Assembly (NCBI GenBank): GCA_020635435.1
Contig: JACJZU010000001.1
Span: 558,001-622,000 of the forward strand
Direction: 5' to 3'
Length of the DNA stretch: 64,000 bases
From: Flavobacteriales bacterium
Lineage (GTDB): Bacteria; Bacteroidota; Bacteroidia; NS11-12g; UBA9320
Shown: in pieces, positions 20,801 through 28,051 of the stretch
Layout: the number at the start of each line of letters is the position of its first letter
How positions within the stretch are numbered: the first letter of the stretch is position 1
Position numbers and translations under genes: made by a program
Notes under the pieces: model-generated
Database searches by the model: none
Seen by the model: the letters and a program-made list of their open reading frames with translations, nothing else
Told to the model about the DNA's origin: nothing

Positions 20801-21929
20801 CTTTCCGGTCATACCCTTACCTGCGATCCGCATAGATCTGGATACGATAGCTCCGGGAATCCTACTCACTTCCGCCATCGTTACAGGAATCAGAGGAGGT
20901 AAAGTTCGACTTCACCGGTCGGGCAACGAATTGGAAGGACGCGTGTACGATAATGTTGGGGTAAGATCCCTCAAACTCAATGGCCGTCCTCTTCATTTTC
21001 AAGAGAATGGCCGATTTGTGATCGAGAAAGGCCAACTAAATGAAACTTCCATCACTTTGACCGCAACCGACCACAGTGGTAACAGATCCAGTCGCTACTT
21101 TGATCTGAATGACATGCAAACTGAGGCAAGTAACACTGCTCCAAGTCAAATAAGACAAGGCAAGAACTACGCACTCCTATTTGCCACCAACCGTTACGAC
21201 GAATGGAACGATCTATCCAATCCGATCTCCGATGTGGAAGAGATCGGCCGTATACTTCGGGAGTCTTACGGATTTCAGGTGCGGATCATCCGGAATGCTA
21301 CGCGAACGGAATTGCTCGACTCGCTCTACTCCTATCTCAACCGCAATTATGGCCCGAAAGACCAGTTATTTATATTTTTTGCCGGACACGGATTGAATGA
21401 TCCGAATTTGGCCGGTCAGCTCGTTTGCAGCGATTCCCGACTGAATGACCACCGCACTTTGCCCAGCTATATCCCATTTAGTTTCATTACGGACAATTTC
21501 GATCGCAATAATTGTCAACACATATTTTTAGCAATGGATGTATGTTTTGGTGGAGCGTACTTCGATCACCGTTCGGCTCCGCGCTATCTCGACGCAGAGG
21601 TTGAGCGTATCGGAAAGGACGTTTTTATCGAGCGAAAATCGATCTATAAATCCAGACAGTTCCTAACTAGCGGCGGGAACGAATACGTACCTGATGGCAA
21701 ACCGGGAAGCCACAGCCCCTTTGCGACCAAGTTCATCGAAACACTTGAATCAGGTAAAAACAAGGGCTACCTCACACTGATCGATTTCGTGGATCACATG
21801 CGCATGATCAGCACACAACCCCGATATGGTTCATTTGGCAGCCATCATCCCGATGGGGAATTTGTATTCACATATTCGGCAAAAGAAGGAGTGAAACCTC
21901 AGGCGAGTACTGAATTAGGAGTGGATTAA
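17865..21929 (+). CDS. Exported TPR protein with tandem caspase-like (C14) domains, the first degenerate
   Basis: Protein of 1,354 aa from the GTG at 17865, which gives a clean signal peptide (ILRWLLACCLIWGLKD...STAQ); the frame is open back to a TTG at 17829. TPR-type helices occupy roughly residues 440-600 (GNYDSAIRYFSEVISLG, SVGKAIEDFGVLIRAAP, GKFKQAMSYCKTAFELD). A first caspase-like domain (~765-900; LYLICVGRNSY, YAESDARSIF) has FAGYA where the catalytic His should be and LDAPG where the Cys should be, so it is probably inactive. An Ig-like module (~985-1075; GRVYDNVGVRSLKLNG) follows. The last domain (~1095-1325; YALLFATNRYD, DVEEIGRIL) keeps the dyad: His in FFAGHG (~1175) and Cys in MDVCFGG (~1227). 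No T9SS sorting domain is visible, so it is likely periplasmic. Substrate and trigger are unknown. Confidence 0.85.
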   Translation: MFKPQNIPNILRWLLACCLIWGLKDSSTAQTSERAGSWYEKARSSLDDAGKPADTLRHWFENAIVEEQKQIRPDTRFVADCYEEMAGLYRLSDPLRAYVFHWESLQKHNLNASGADAATDALRQLNEMERIARECVQNSVVFNPFQPDLQTQVELGQYCPIREVRKLNGDSFLITIQAGTFNGMELGFNGGILSSDHKLIRNRGNKVLGSFTVTGIDLYQSRAIAVRKAGMELDILPGDNAYLIQKITSATYRGLLFDLSRLNVNFSRNDLQSFYQPMQLQYLRNAADEEQFLRVMMEDIHTTAGKRIELAKADEIEPPAAAGRFGGMNLYEAMLQSDLADLRAYLRFVRAFPARYMGRHYRLDETYATWIINKTPNADRSGQSGSSEAESLFADFCAQSRANWQPWILSNQYYIEKGRNFRSVFSRAIQTEQLAGRLDSALYLCEGLLHIGRSLASDTLLSSAIAEYGLIHLKAGNYDSAIRYFSEVISLGIDTVKAYWWRGHAFERQASVGKAIEDFGVLIRAAPKFAGGHGAYGWTLIESGKFKQAMSYCKTAFELDSSEIAWRINYGHCFLLAGNRDSAELLYRSALNEITETGTFKTHFEADFHLFLENGWEETAVKELRTQLRTQWYGDDYHRVQCDSLFKKGAGSMNAGDYRLAGRLFDQALKAEMHRPNPRRNTLRHIYRMRGVCAFQLNERELMRDQYEKALVLSRDSMRDPALQLEDLDDLSFIYKLMGDPIRSDMALDYRKHVSRSLDELTAGNNLYLICVGRNSYQFPGYRYAESDARSIFDHIRAKAPLHFNSVHGKLLSGDSVGRANLRDALNDVIRESQYGDCFIFYFAGYAQDGFLDLDGDSIEAWEMRHWLASMRARKQLVILDAPGKDFYREFSGHGLKEELPDDPGDLHLICPDGTRQELAIDRGGWLSTRMIEIFNGENIGAEEKESGLLSVKGLEHRLYQQDQKNLNTTLLTMSRGGNFPVIPLPAIRIDLDTIAPGILLTSAIVTGIRGGKVRLHRSGNELEGRVYDNVGVRSLKLNGRPLHFQENGRFVIEKGQLNETSITLTATDHSGNRSSRYFDLNDMQTEASNTAPSQIRQGKNYALLFATNRYDEWNDLSNPISDVEEIGRILRESYGFQVRIIRNATRTELLDSLYSYLNRNYGPKDQLFIFFAGHGLNDPNLAGQLVCSDSRLNDHRTLPSYIPFSFITDNFDRNNCQHIFLAMDVCFGGAYFDHRSAPRYLDAEVERIGKDVFIERKSIYKSRQFLTSGGNEYVPDGKPGSHSPFATKFIETLESGKNKGYLTLIDFVDHMRMISTQPRYGSFGSHHPDGEFVFTYSAKEGVKPQASTELGVD

Positions 21930-22000
21930 GCGCGTTACACAGATGCGCAGATGAACGCATTACAATAATAATTTCTATACTTTTCGGAATGATCAAATCA

Positions 22001-22101
22001 GGAGATCAGATTTCCCTGCGGATGTGTAATTCGATCATTTACGATACTGGAATGCCACAGCCAGCGAATCGGTCAAGGGAATACTGCATTTGATGCGCTA
22101 A
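22001..22101 (+). pseudogene. Remnant of the 3' end of an array B gene
   Basis: About 100 bp align with the last codons of the B genes: CCCTGCGGATGTGT, then CTGGAATGCCACA, GAATCGGTCAAGG and TTTGATGCGCTAAGGGGCGG, with scattered substitutions and a small indel. The TAA at 22099-22101 corresponds to the B stop codon. Everything upstream of this fragment is unrelated, so it marks the left edge of the array. Confidence 0.8.
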
Positions 22102-22208
22102 GGGGCGGGATGCTTCATAGGGCTTACTCGGAGGTATTTGTCATAATTTCAACTGTTCGATTCTGCCCTCTTGAACATTTCCGCGCCTTTGTGTAAATTC
22201 GATTCACT
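22102..22208 (+). promoter_or_regulatory. Conserved cassette leader, copy 1
   Basis: Sequence between the B stop and the ATG of the repeat tract, nearly identical before copies 1-4 and slightly shorter before copy 5. Its last 75 bp also occur, ungapped and ~84% identical, upstream of the small secreted gene at 52265. It must contain the promoter and 5' UTR, but I cannot assign a Bacteroidota -33/-7 pair (TTG, TAnnTTTG) with standard spacing. No hairpin terminator for the preceding B gene is obvious. Confidence 0.55.
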
Positions 22209-22218
22209 ATGAAAACTC

Positions 22219-22282
22219 ATTCCAACATTCCAACATTCCAACATTCCAACATTCCAACATTCCAACGCTCCAACGCTCCAAC
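22219..22282 (+). repeat. 8-bp minisatellite, copy 1: 8 units
   Basis: Six ATTCCAAC then two GCTCCAAC units, starting 10 nt after the ATG at 22209. The ATG frame runs through the tract into TGT TAA, stopping at 22292 after 27 codons, so it is not in frame with A. The A frame is open across the tract but its only upstream codon boundary is the TGA that overlaps the ATG (CTATGA), and it has no ATG, GTG or TTG until 22330. Confidence 0.95.
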
Positions 22283-22329
22283 GCTCTGTTAAGCGGCTGC
22301 GCGATTCGGGTATCAAAACCCTGTTTTTC

Positions 22330-24252
22330 ATGCTGTTAACCCTTGGATCCATATCGTCCCAAGCCCATTTCAAAGCCTATGTGCGAACCCAGAACGGCGC
22401 CACCATTGCCACCGAGCTGTTCAAGAATTTTGTAGTTATCCAGAACACCAACAACGACGGGTTCATACTCATGTCGGCCGTGGTTAAATCCAATGGAACC
22501 CGCGAGTACTGGCAGATACGGCTCATTGCTACCGACCTTCAAGGAAACATTCAAAACTGGAGTTACGATTATGGGCTCCTGGAAGCAACTTTCCCGATCT
22601 CCACCACTCCTTTTGCCATTACCACTAATCTGAATAATACCGGGTATGTGATCTGCGGGGCCTGGCAACCCTCCACCAATACCTCCCTGAGGCATGAGGG
22701 ACTGCAGCACCCTTTCTACATGGAAATCGACACCCTGGGCAATGTTACCAAAACACATCGGGGTACCATCAACAACGGAACCATGGGCTTTGTGCCGCTT
22801 TCTATTTGCAAAGGCGTCAACGAGTATCTGGTGGCCGGGGTACAATCCGACGATTTCGAATGTGTTTCCTGCGGACGAAAAATGGGCCGGGTGGCCAAAC
22901 TCGATACAAGCTTTGCTGAAACAAGTTGCATGACCCTGAGCTCGAACTATACCATTGTGCCGACTGTGCCACCGCTGCACGGATCGGATTCTTATTTTGA
23001 TGCTTTGGGGAAGATCAAGAAAGTTCCGGGCGTGAATCAGTTCATTATTTCGGGCAGTGTGACCGAGAATATCAGCGACGACCCCACGTGCACGGCTTAT
23101 GGGTCGGTGGGTATATCGGCCGGGTATATTGCCCGCATCGATTCGGCATTGAATATCGTTTGGGAGAAGAAGTTTAAGCAAAACACCAACTTTCCCGATC
23201 ATTATACTGTTCCAGATTTTGCCATAGATTCCGAGGAAGGAAGTGTGTATCTGGCAGTGCAATGGATTTTTGATCAGTCAAGCAACGGAATACCACTCCA
23301 CTTTGTAAGTTTAGAAGCTTCAAGCGGATCCTTACAAGAAGAATTTCTAATTGATGGACTTGGTCATTTACCCAGCAACTATACAACGAATCTATACATT
23401 GACGAAAGGTACATTTATGTCTGTGGTTTCGCAAATGACACATTTAATCCCAGTCCAATTAGAAATCACTTGCTACCACATGTCATTTTGCTTTTGAAAG
23501 ATGATCCCGACTGCGTGGTGAGAACCTTTTATCTCCAGGCAAATAACGGTGGATACTCATCTTTATTAGAAACTGACGGATATTTAGGTCATCGGTATAT
23601 TCGAACCAATGACTACTACGAGGATGTTGTTAAATATCCTCCATGGACATGCAATTCGACACAACAAGCAGATACAACATTATATAGCCCGATGATCTAT
23701 GCAGGAAGTAGCTGGGTTTATTGTGATAGTATGGATTTGGCATGCATTGCACCGCATAATTCGGGACCATTGGTTTATAGTGATACATTCACCCATTCAA
23801 CCTACCCCCAATACTATCCCTCCCTATATTATTCATTGGATACCGCCGCATGCTACTATCAAGAAATTGAATTAGATGACGTTTACGATGCCTATTCGAC
23901 ACACACTTTATCCTCTTTGTCAAGTTACATACATTGGTACAATTCACTAGACTCACCATTTGTAGATTCAACTATATACAACTCTGTAGGTTTTACTTGT
24001 GATTCCACACTAAGTGGTTACGAACTTCCACAAGAAATGATGAAAGTCGAAACCTTTCTGTCAAATGAATTATTACCACTTGAAATCACTTCTTGTTCGG
24101 TCTTTGATTGTATGGGCAGATTACTATTTCGCACAGAACCTAGGAAATTGAAGAAATCAGCCGAATGGCACCATCTACCTCCCGGCATTTACATCATCCG
24201 TTTTGAACACGAAAGAGATACATTGCTGGTTAGAAAGTGGTTCCATGAATAG
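22330..24252 (+). CDS. Array protein A, copy 1: secreted propeller-like protein with T9SS type A sorting domain
   Basis: A 640-aa protein from MLLTLGSISSQAHFKAY. This start leaves only ~12 residues before the likely cleavage site and no basic n-region; a proper signal peptide (SVKRLRDSG...FFMLLTLGSISSQA) exists in frame upstream but has no start codon because the repeat tract is out of phase. Residues 1-~283 are near-identical in all copies and consist of short beta-strand repeats (GFILMSAVVKS, GYVICGAWQPS, EYLVAGVQSDD, QFIISGSVTEN) suggesting a propeller, with a Cys pair in ECVSCGRK. From ~284 the copies diverge. The last ~65 residues (SCSVFDCMGRLLFRTEP, LPPGIYIIRFE, RKWFHE) are a type A sorting domain. 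The function is unknown. It overlaps gene B by 8 nt. Confidence 0.8.
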   Translation: MLLTLGSISSQAHFKAYVRTQNGATIATELFKNFVVIQNTNNDGFILMSAVVKSNGTREYWQIRLIATDLQGNIQNWSYDYGLLEATFPISTTPFAITTNLNNTGYVICGAWQPSTNTSLRHEGLQHPFYMEIDTLGNVTKTHRGTINNGTMGFVPLSICKGVNEYLVAGVQSDDFECVSCGRKMGRVAKLDTSFAETSCMTLSSNYTIVPTVPPLHGSDSYFDALGKIKKVPGVNQFIISGSVTENISDDPTCTAYGSVGISAGYIARIDSALNIVWEKKFKQNTNFPDHYTVPDFAIDSEEGSVYLAVQWIFDQSSNGIPLHFVSLEASSGSLQEEFLIDGLGHLPSNYTTNLYIDERYIYVCGFANDTFNPSPIRNHLLPHVILLLKDDPDCVVRTFYLQANNGGYSSLLETDGYLGHRYIRTNDYYEDVVKYPPWTCNSTQQADTTLYSPMIYAGSSWVYCDSMDLACIAPHNSGPLVYSDTFTHSTYPQYYPSLYYSLDTAACYYQEIELDDVYDAYSTHTLSSLSSYIHWYNSLDSPFVDSTIYNSVGFTCDSTLSGYELPQEMMKVETFLSNELLPLEITSCSVFDCMGRLLFRTEPRKLKKSAEWHHLPPGIYIIRFEHERDTLLVRKWFHE

Positions 24253-27200
24253 GTTCTATACAGGTATTGTATTGTTAATGAGTTTGTCACAAACTGTGCT
24301 GGCTCAATTTGACAATGCACATGTAACGGTAGATGTTCTGGGACATGGGCGCTATTTGATTCGTGCGTCAAACGTGTATCGTTGTTGGGTGCCTTACACG
24401 ACTAATTACGGACCAGTTTTTTATATAGGTAATCCCAACCAACAGCAACATTTTTACAGCATTTTACCTGACTCATGGAGAATTGATGATATTGACTCGA
24501 ACCCTGTTGACACCAATTGTCGACCACGTCGTATTACCGCTTTTGTAGAAATCAACATTTCAGACACTGCACTTATCGGCTTGGATACTGCTTCTGAACT
24601 GCACATTTTTTTCAGCTGTGTCAAACCATCTATGCAAACACTTGCATCTGCCTATAGCACCTATGTAACCCACCATTTCAGGACAAATACCAATCTCATG
24701 CCCTGCATAATTTACCAGAAGAACATACAGATCAATAAGATAGAATCGAACAACGGGCCTTGTTTAGACACAATATCCCTGGGTCGTACTCGTGATATAC
24801 AGTTCTTCAGTCCGGGATTGTTCGATGTGGACGATGATAGCTTAGCAGTGAATTATGCCCCTCCCGTGCTTTCATTTTGCAAAGCTAGGAATCTTTGGGG
24901 AGCCTTGTTTCCTGTTAACGAGCCCAAATGGGCATCCGGTTATTCTGAACAATACCCCATCAAACTTTACTGTCCGTTGGGTACTTCCAAATGTGACCCG
25001 CTGCGCTACACCTACCCCCAAACGGGTATGTACACCTTCCCCGAAACAGGAAACTCCTTTGTCAGCTTCCAAAATTTTCAGCAAGGTGATTTGATCATAT
25101 TTCCTTACACCTTTCAAGTTACCGAGTATAAAAAAAACAATCAAGGCCTATGGATTCCAGTTGGGGAATATTTCAAATGGTACCTCTTTTTTCTTGATCC
25201 CGGTTGGCCTTATCGCCTCGGCAACTCTTATCTCAATTGCGCCTCCCGCTTTTCCAACGTGCCGAACTCCGTTCATCTTTTCACCGGGGACTCCTTGCAT
25301 AAAATATTTCACACCACCGAAGCTTCACATGCTAATCTGGGTTCCAAATATTTCAACCAATTGCGCTGGAATCGCGTATTTGATAACAGCACCATCCGCG
25401 TTGTTGATAGCACCAAGAGCAACAAATCACTCGAACTCCAATGGGTGCCTACTCCACAACAGGCCCGTTCACAAGCCCATTTGCTTACACTCTATGTAAC
25501 CTCCGATTCTCTGATCGGTATTGCACCAACTATCACCAATAACTTTGACGGCGGCCAAACCAACTCCCACACAATTCAATTCTTCGTCCACCCACGCCCC
25601 TCGGTACCCATCGTGCCCGACAGCATCCTGTGTAACCGCATCCACCTCTCGGCCCCTCATTTCGCTACGCCCGGATCCTGGTCCTTCACCTGGAACCTGC
25701 GCAGCCGTTCGGGCCAGCTGCTCGACTCCAAACAAGGCGAACAGGTCGTGCTGCTTGCCCCCTATTCCGACACCTTCGTCGTGGAACGCATCGCCCGAAA
25801 TCCACTCTTCGAGTTCCCCCATTTTGCCGATACTACCCTCTTTATGCAAGCCGGGTTCCGCGTTGAGATCCCCCGGGACACCAATCTGTGCCAAAACCAA
25901 TGCCTGCAGATCATTCCCCATTCCGATTCGGCAAGTACCCGATTCCAATGGGACAACGGTTCAGTCATACAAACCGTAGATACCTTTTCCACCTGCAAAC
26001 CCGGACTCCTGGTTCTATATAGCTATACCCCGGCCGGTTGTGCCGATATCGACTCCATTTCCATCCACAAACTCGATACGCTCCCCTTCAGCATCGGAAA
26101 CGATACCACCCTGTGCCCATACACCTCCCTGCAGCTCAAACTGCCCGCTAGTCTGAGTCGTTTGCCCTTCCAATGGCACGACGGGAACCAAACAGACAGT
26201 GTCCGCGATCTGGTGGCTCCTTTCCATGCATCCGTACAACTTACTGCACCCAATGGCTGCATCTCCTCAGCGGCATTGTCCGCCCATGCCCGGCCCCTGA
26301 CCGACACGGCCTTCCAACTGATGGATCCACCCTGTTTGAACGAGCGGGTTCGCCTGGCCTTCCGGCATACGGCAACCGATTCGGTGCAGTCCCTGCTTTG
26401 GAACCATTCAAACACATCCCAAGCCGGCGATACGGCCCGTGTGCTGCTCGATCGAACCAAAGCGATCAGCCTACAGATCCGGTTTACCGCTCTGGGGCTA
26501 AGCTGCTCCCATACCCTCACCGATACACTCAGGCCTCTGCCCCTGCCGCAGATCGCCTTCAACATCAACGACACCCTCTGTTCGGCAGATCTGCCTCAAA
26601 CACTTCAGCTCACCGGACAGTTTCAAACCATTCAATGGTTCAACAACCTCGACCGGATCTCAGAACCCGAGAGCTATGACCCTGCCTTGCGCTTTCACGG
26701 TCCTTTTGTACGCGGGGCTGTGGTGAGCGATTCCAACCGATGCCGGGCCAGTGATTCCCTGCAGATCTTCATCGAACGCGCCGATTCCATATCCGGTCAA
26801 CTGCCCGGGGTTCTGTGCTGGAATACCGAACATCTGGATCTGAGTGCCGTTCAAAACCGATTCAACGACCTCAGCTGGACGCACTCCGGAGCCGGTTCCT
26901 TCGTTTTCTCCGGCAATCCACCCCGATACATCCCACACCCATCCGATCGCGGCTTAGCGATCCATTTCCGGGCACTGGGGAGTTCGGCCGCTTATTGCCC
27001 GGCTCCTGAACGCAGCTTCCATGTGCAGTTCCCGGCCGATCCTCAAGTGAACATCTACCCCGGTGACACCAGCGCCTGTCCGCCCTTGGATCTGACCTTC
27101 CAACTCTCCCCCGATCCCTCTACAAACCGCATCTGGTCCATCAATGGGTCGGAGGTTTCCAGCAGCGCCTCCTTCAAGCGAAGCTTTGGCAGCGGTACCT

Positions 27201-27775
27201 ACCGCATACAATGCATCTGGAACGATGGCACCTGCATCGATACCACGGCTGCGCGCCGGGTCTTTGTATATCCCGAGCCGATCGTATCGGCACTCACCCT
27301 GCAAAGCAATGGAAACGGGGCCTTCAGCTTCGGCTACAACGCCAATTTCAGGCCCATCACCCGGAAATGGTGGGTATCCGGATCTCAGGCCGATACCGCA
27401 CCGATCCTCAAGCACCTGTTCGACGGCAAAACCCAACTGCGCGTGCAACTCGAGCTCACCGATTCCAACGGATGCGTGGTCGTGGCCGATTCCCTGTTCG
27501 ACCTCAACCCCGAACCCTTCTTCTTCATCCCCAACGCCTTCTCCCCCAACGGCGATGCCTTAAACGATGTTTTTGGTCCTTTCGGTTTTGGATACGATTG
27601 GGAAATTTCCATTTACAGCGGAACCGGACAACTGCTTTACAAAGGTCTGAACAGCCCCTGGAACGGTAAAACGAAGGGAGAAGATTGCCCGACGGATGTG
27701 TATTTCTATCATATACGATTCTGGAATGCCACAAGCAGTGAATCGGTCAAGGGGATGTTGCATTTGATGCGCTAA
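24245..27775 (+). CDS. Array protein B, copy 1: large secreted protein with T9SS type B (CHU_C) sorting domain
   Basis: A 1,176-aa protein starting at ATGAATAGG, which overlaps the A stop (ATGAATAG, 8 nt), so its translation is coupled to A; an in-frame ATG at 24203 lies inside A and is unlikely. The signal peptide is MNRFYTGIVLLMSLSQTVLAQ. The N-terminal ~440 residues (DNAHVTVDVLGHGRYLIRA, FYIGNPNQQ, LDTISLGRTRDIQFFSPG, YTYPQTGMYTFPETGNSF, EYFKWYLFF) vary between copies and distantly recall the conserved N-terminal region seen in many CHU_C proteins. From ~440 on, Ig/PKD-like modules with DT-LC starts (DTNLCQNQC, DTTLCPYTS, NDTLCSADL) are nearly invariant. The last ~85 residues (PNAFSPNGDALNDVFG, IYSGTGQLLYKG, WNGKTKGEDCP, YFYHIRFWN) are the type B sorting domain. 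Role unknown; a partner of A on the cell surface is a reasonable inference. Confidence 0.85.
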   Translation: MNRFYTGIVLLMSLSQTVLAQFDNAHVTVDVLGHGRYLIRASNVYRCWVPYTTNYGPVFYIGNPNQQQHFYSILPDSWRIDDIDSNPVDTNCRPRRITAFVEINISDTALIGLDTASELHIFFSCVKPSMQTLASAYSTYVTHHFRTNTNLMPCIIYQKNIQINKIESNNGPCLDTISLGRTRDIQFFSPGLFDVDDDSLAVNYAPPVLSFCKARNLWGALFPVNEPKWASGYSEQYPIKLYCPLGTSKCDPLRYTYPQTGMYTFPETGNSFVSFQNFQQGDLIIFPYTFQVTEYKKNNQGLWIPVGEYFKWYLFFLDPGWPYRLGNSYLNCASRFSNVPNSVHLFTGDSLHKIFHTTEASHANLGSKYFNQLRWNRVFDNSTIRVVDSTKSNKSLELQWVPTPQQARSQAHLLTLYVTSDSLIGIAPTITNNFDGGQTNSHTIQFFVHPRPSVPIVPDSILCNRIHLSAPHFATPGSWSFTWNLRSRSGQLLDSKQGEQVVLLAPYSDTFVVERIARNPLFEFPHFADTTLFMQAGFRVEIPRDTNLCQNQCLQIIPHSDSASTRFQWDNGSVIQTVDTFSTCKPGLLVLYSYTPAGCADIDSISIHKLDTLPFSIGNDTTLCPYTSLQLKLPASLSRLPFQWHDGNQTDSVRDLVAPFHASVQLTAPNGCISSAALSAHARPLTDTAFQLMDPPCLNERVRLAFRHTATDSVQSLLWNHSNTSQAGDTARVLLDRTKAISLQIRFTALGLSCSHTLTDTLRPLPLPQIAFNINDTLCSADLPQTLQLTGQFQTIQWFNNLDRISEPESYDPALRFHGPFVRGAVVSDSNRCRASDSLQIFIERADSISGQLPGVLCWNTEHLDLSAVQNRFNDLSWTHSGAGSFVFSGNPPRYIPHPSDRGLAIHFRALGSSAAYCPAPERSFHVQFPADPQVNIYPGDTSACPPLDLTFQLSPDPSTNRIWSINGSEVSSSASFKRSFGSGTYRIQCIWNDGTCIDTTAARRVFVYPEPIVSALTLQSNGNGAFSFGYNANFRPITRKWWVSGSQADTAPILKHLFDGKTQLRVQLELTDSNGCVVVADSLFDLNPEPFFFIPNAFSPNGDALNDVFGPFGFGYDWEISIYSGTGQLLYKGLNSPWNGKTKGEDCPTDVYFYHIRFWNATSSESVKGMLHLMR

Positions 27776-27882
27776 GGGGCGGGATGCTTCATAGGGCTTA
27801 CTCGGAGGTATTTGTCATAATTTCAACTGTTCAATTCTGCCCTCTTGAACATTTCCGCGCCTTTGTGTAAATTCGATTCACT
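27776..27882 (+). promoter_or_regulatory. Conserved cassette leader, copy 2
   Basis: Practically the same 107 bp as before copy 1, differing at about one base (GTTCAATTC for GTTCGATTC). Confidence 0.55.
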
Positions 27883-27892
27883 ATGAAAACTC

Positions 27893-28004
27893 ATTCCAAC
27901 ATCCCAACATCCCAACATCCCAACATCCCAACATCCCAACATCCCAACATTCCAACATTCCAACATTCCAACATTCCAACATTCCAACATTCCAACGCTC
28001 CAAC
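27893..28004 (+). repeat. 8-bp minisatellite, copy 2: 14 units
   Basis: One ATTCCAAC, six ATCCCAAC, six ATTCCAAC and one GCTCCAAC. It is the longest tract and the only one with the ATCCCAAC variant, whose contiguous block suggests local unit duplication. Fourteen is 2 modulo 3, so the ATG at 27883 is out of frame with A, as in copy 1. Confidence 0.95.
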
Positions 28005-28051
28005 GCTCTGTTAAGCGGCTGCGCGATTCGGGTATCAAAACCCTGTTTTTC

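Noticed and set aside
22102..22208. Bacteroidota -33/-7 promoter in the cassette leader
   Set aside because: A TTG and a CGCCTTTG/TACCTTTC element occur, but only ~10 bp apart, too close for the standard promoter.
22149..22373. Minus-strand open frames over the minisatellite (residues like ECWNVGMLECWNVG), repeated at 27823, 33570 and 39221
   Set aside because: They are the reverse reading of an 8-bp repeat with no stop in any frame, antisense to the leader and A gene, and have no supporting start context.
22336..23262. Long antisense frame (308 aa) opposite A copy 1, recurring in the other copies
   Set aside because: Shadow of a well-conserved coding sequence on the plus strand; no signal, domain or independent conservation.
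26173..26679. 168-aa and 183-aa alternative frames in the conserved half of B, present in every cassette
   Set aside because: Their recurrence comes from the duplication itself; the main frame carries the domains and the sorting signal.
27893..28004. Possible CRISPR-like array
   Set aside because: Units are 8 bp, contiguous and without spacers; it is a minisatellite.
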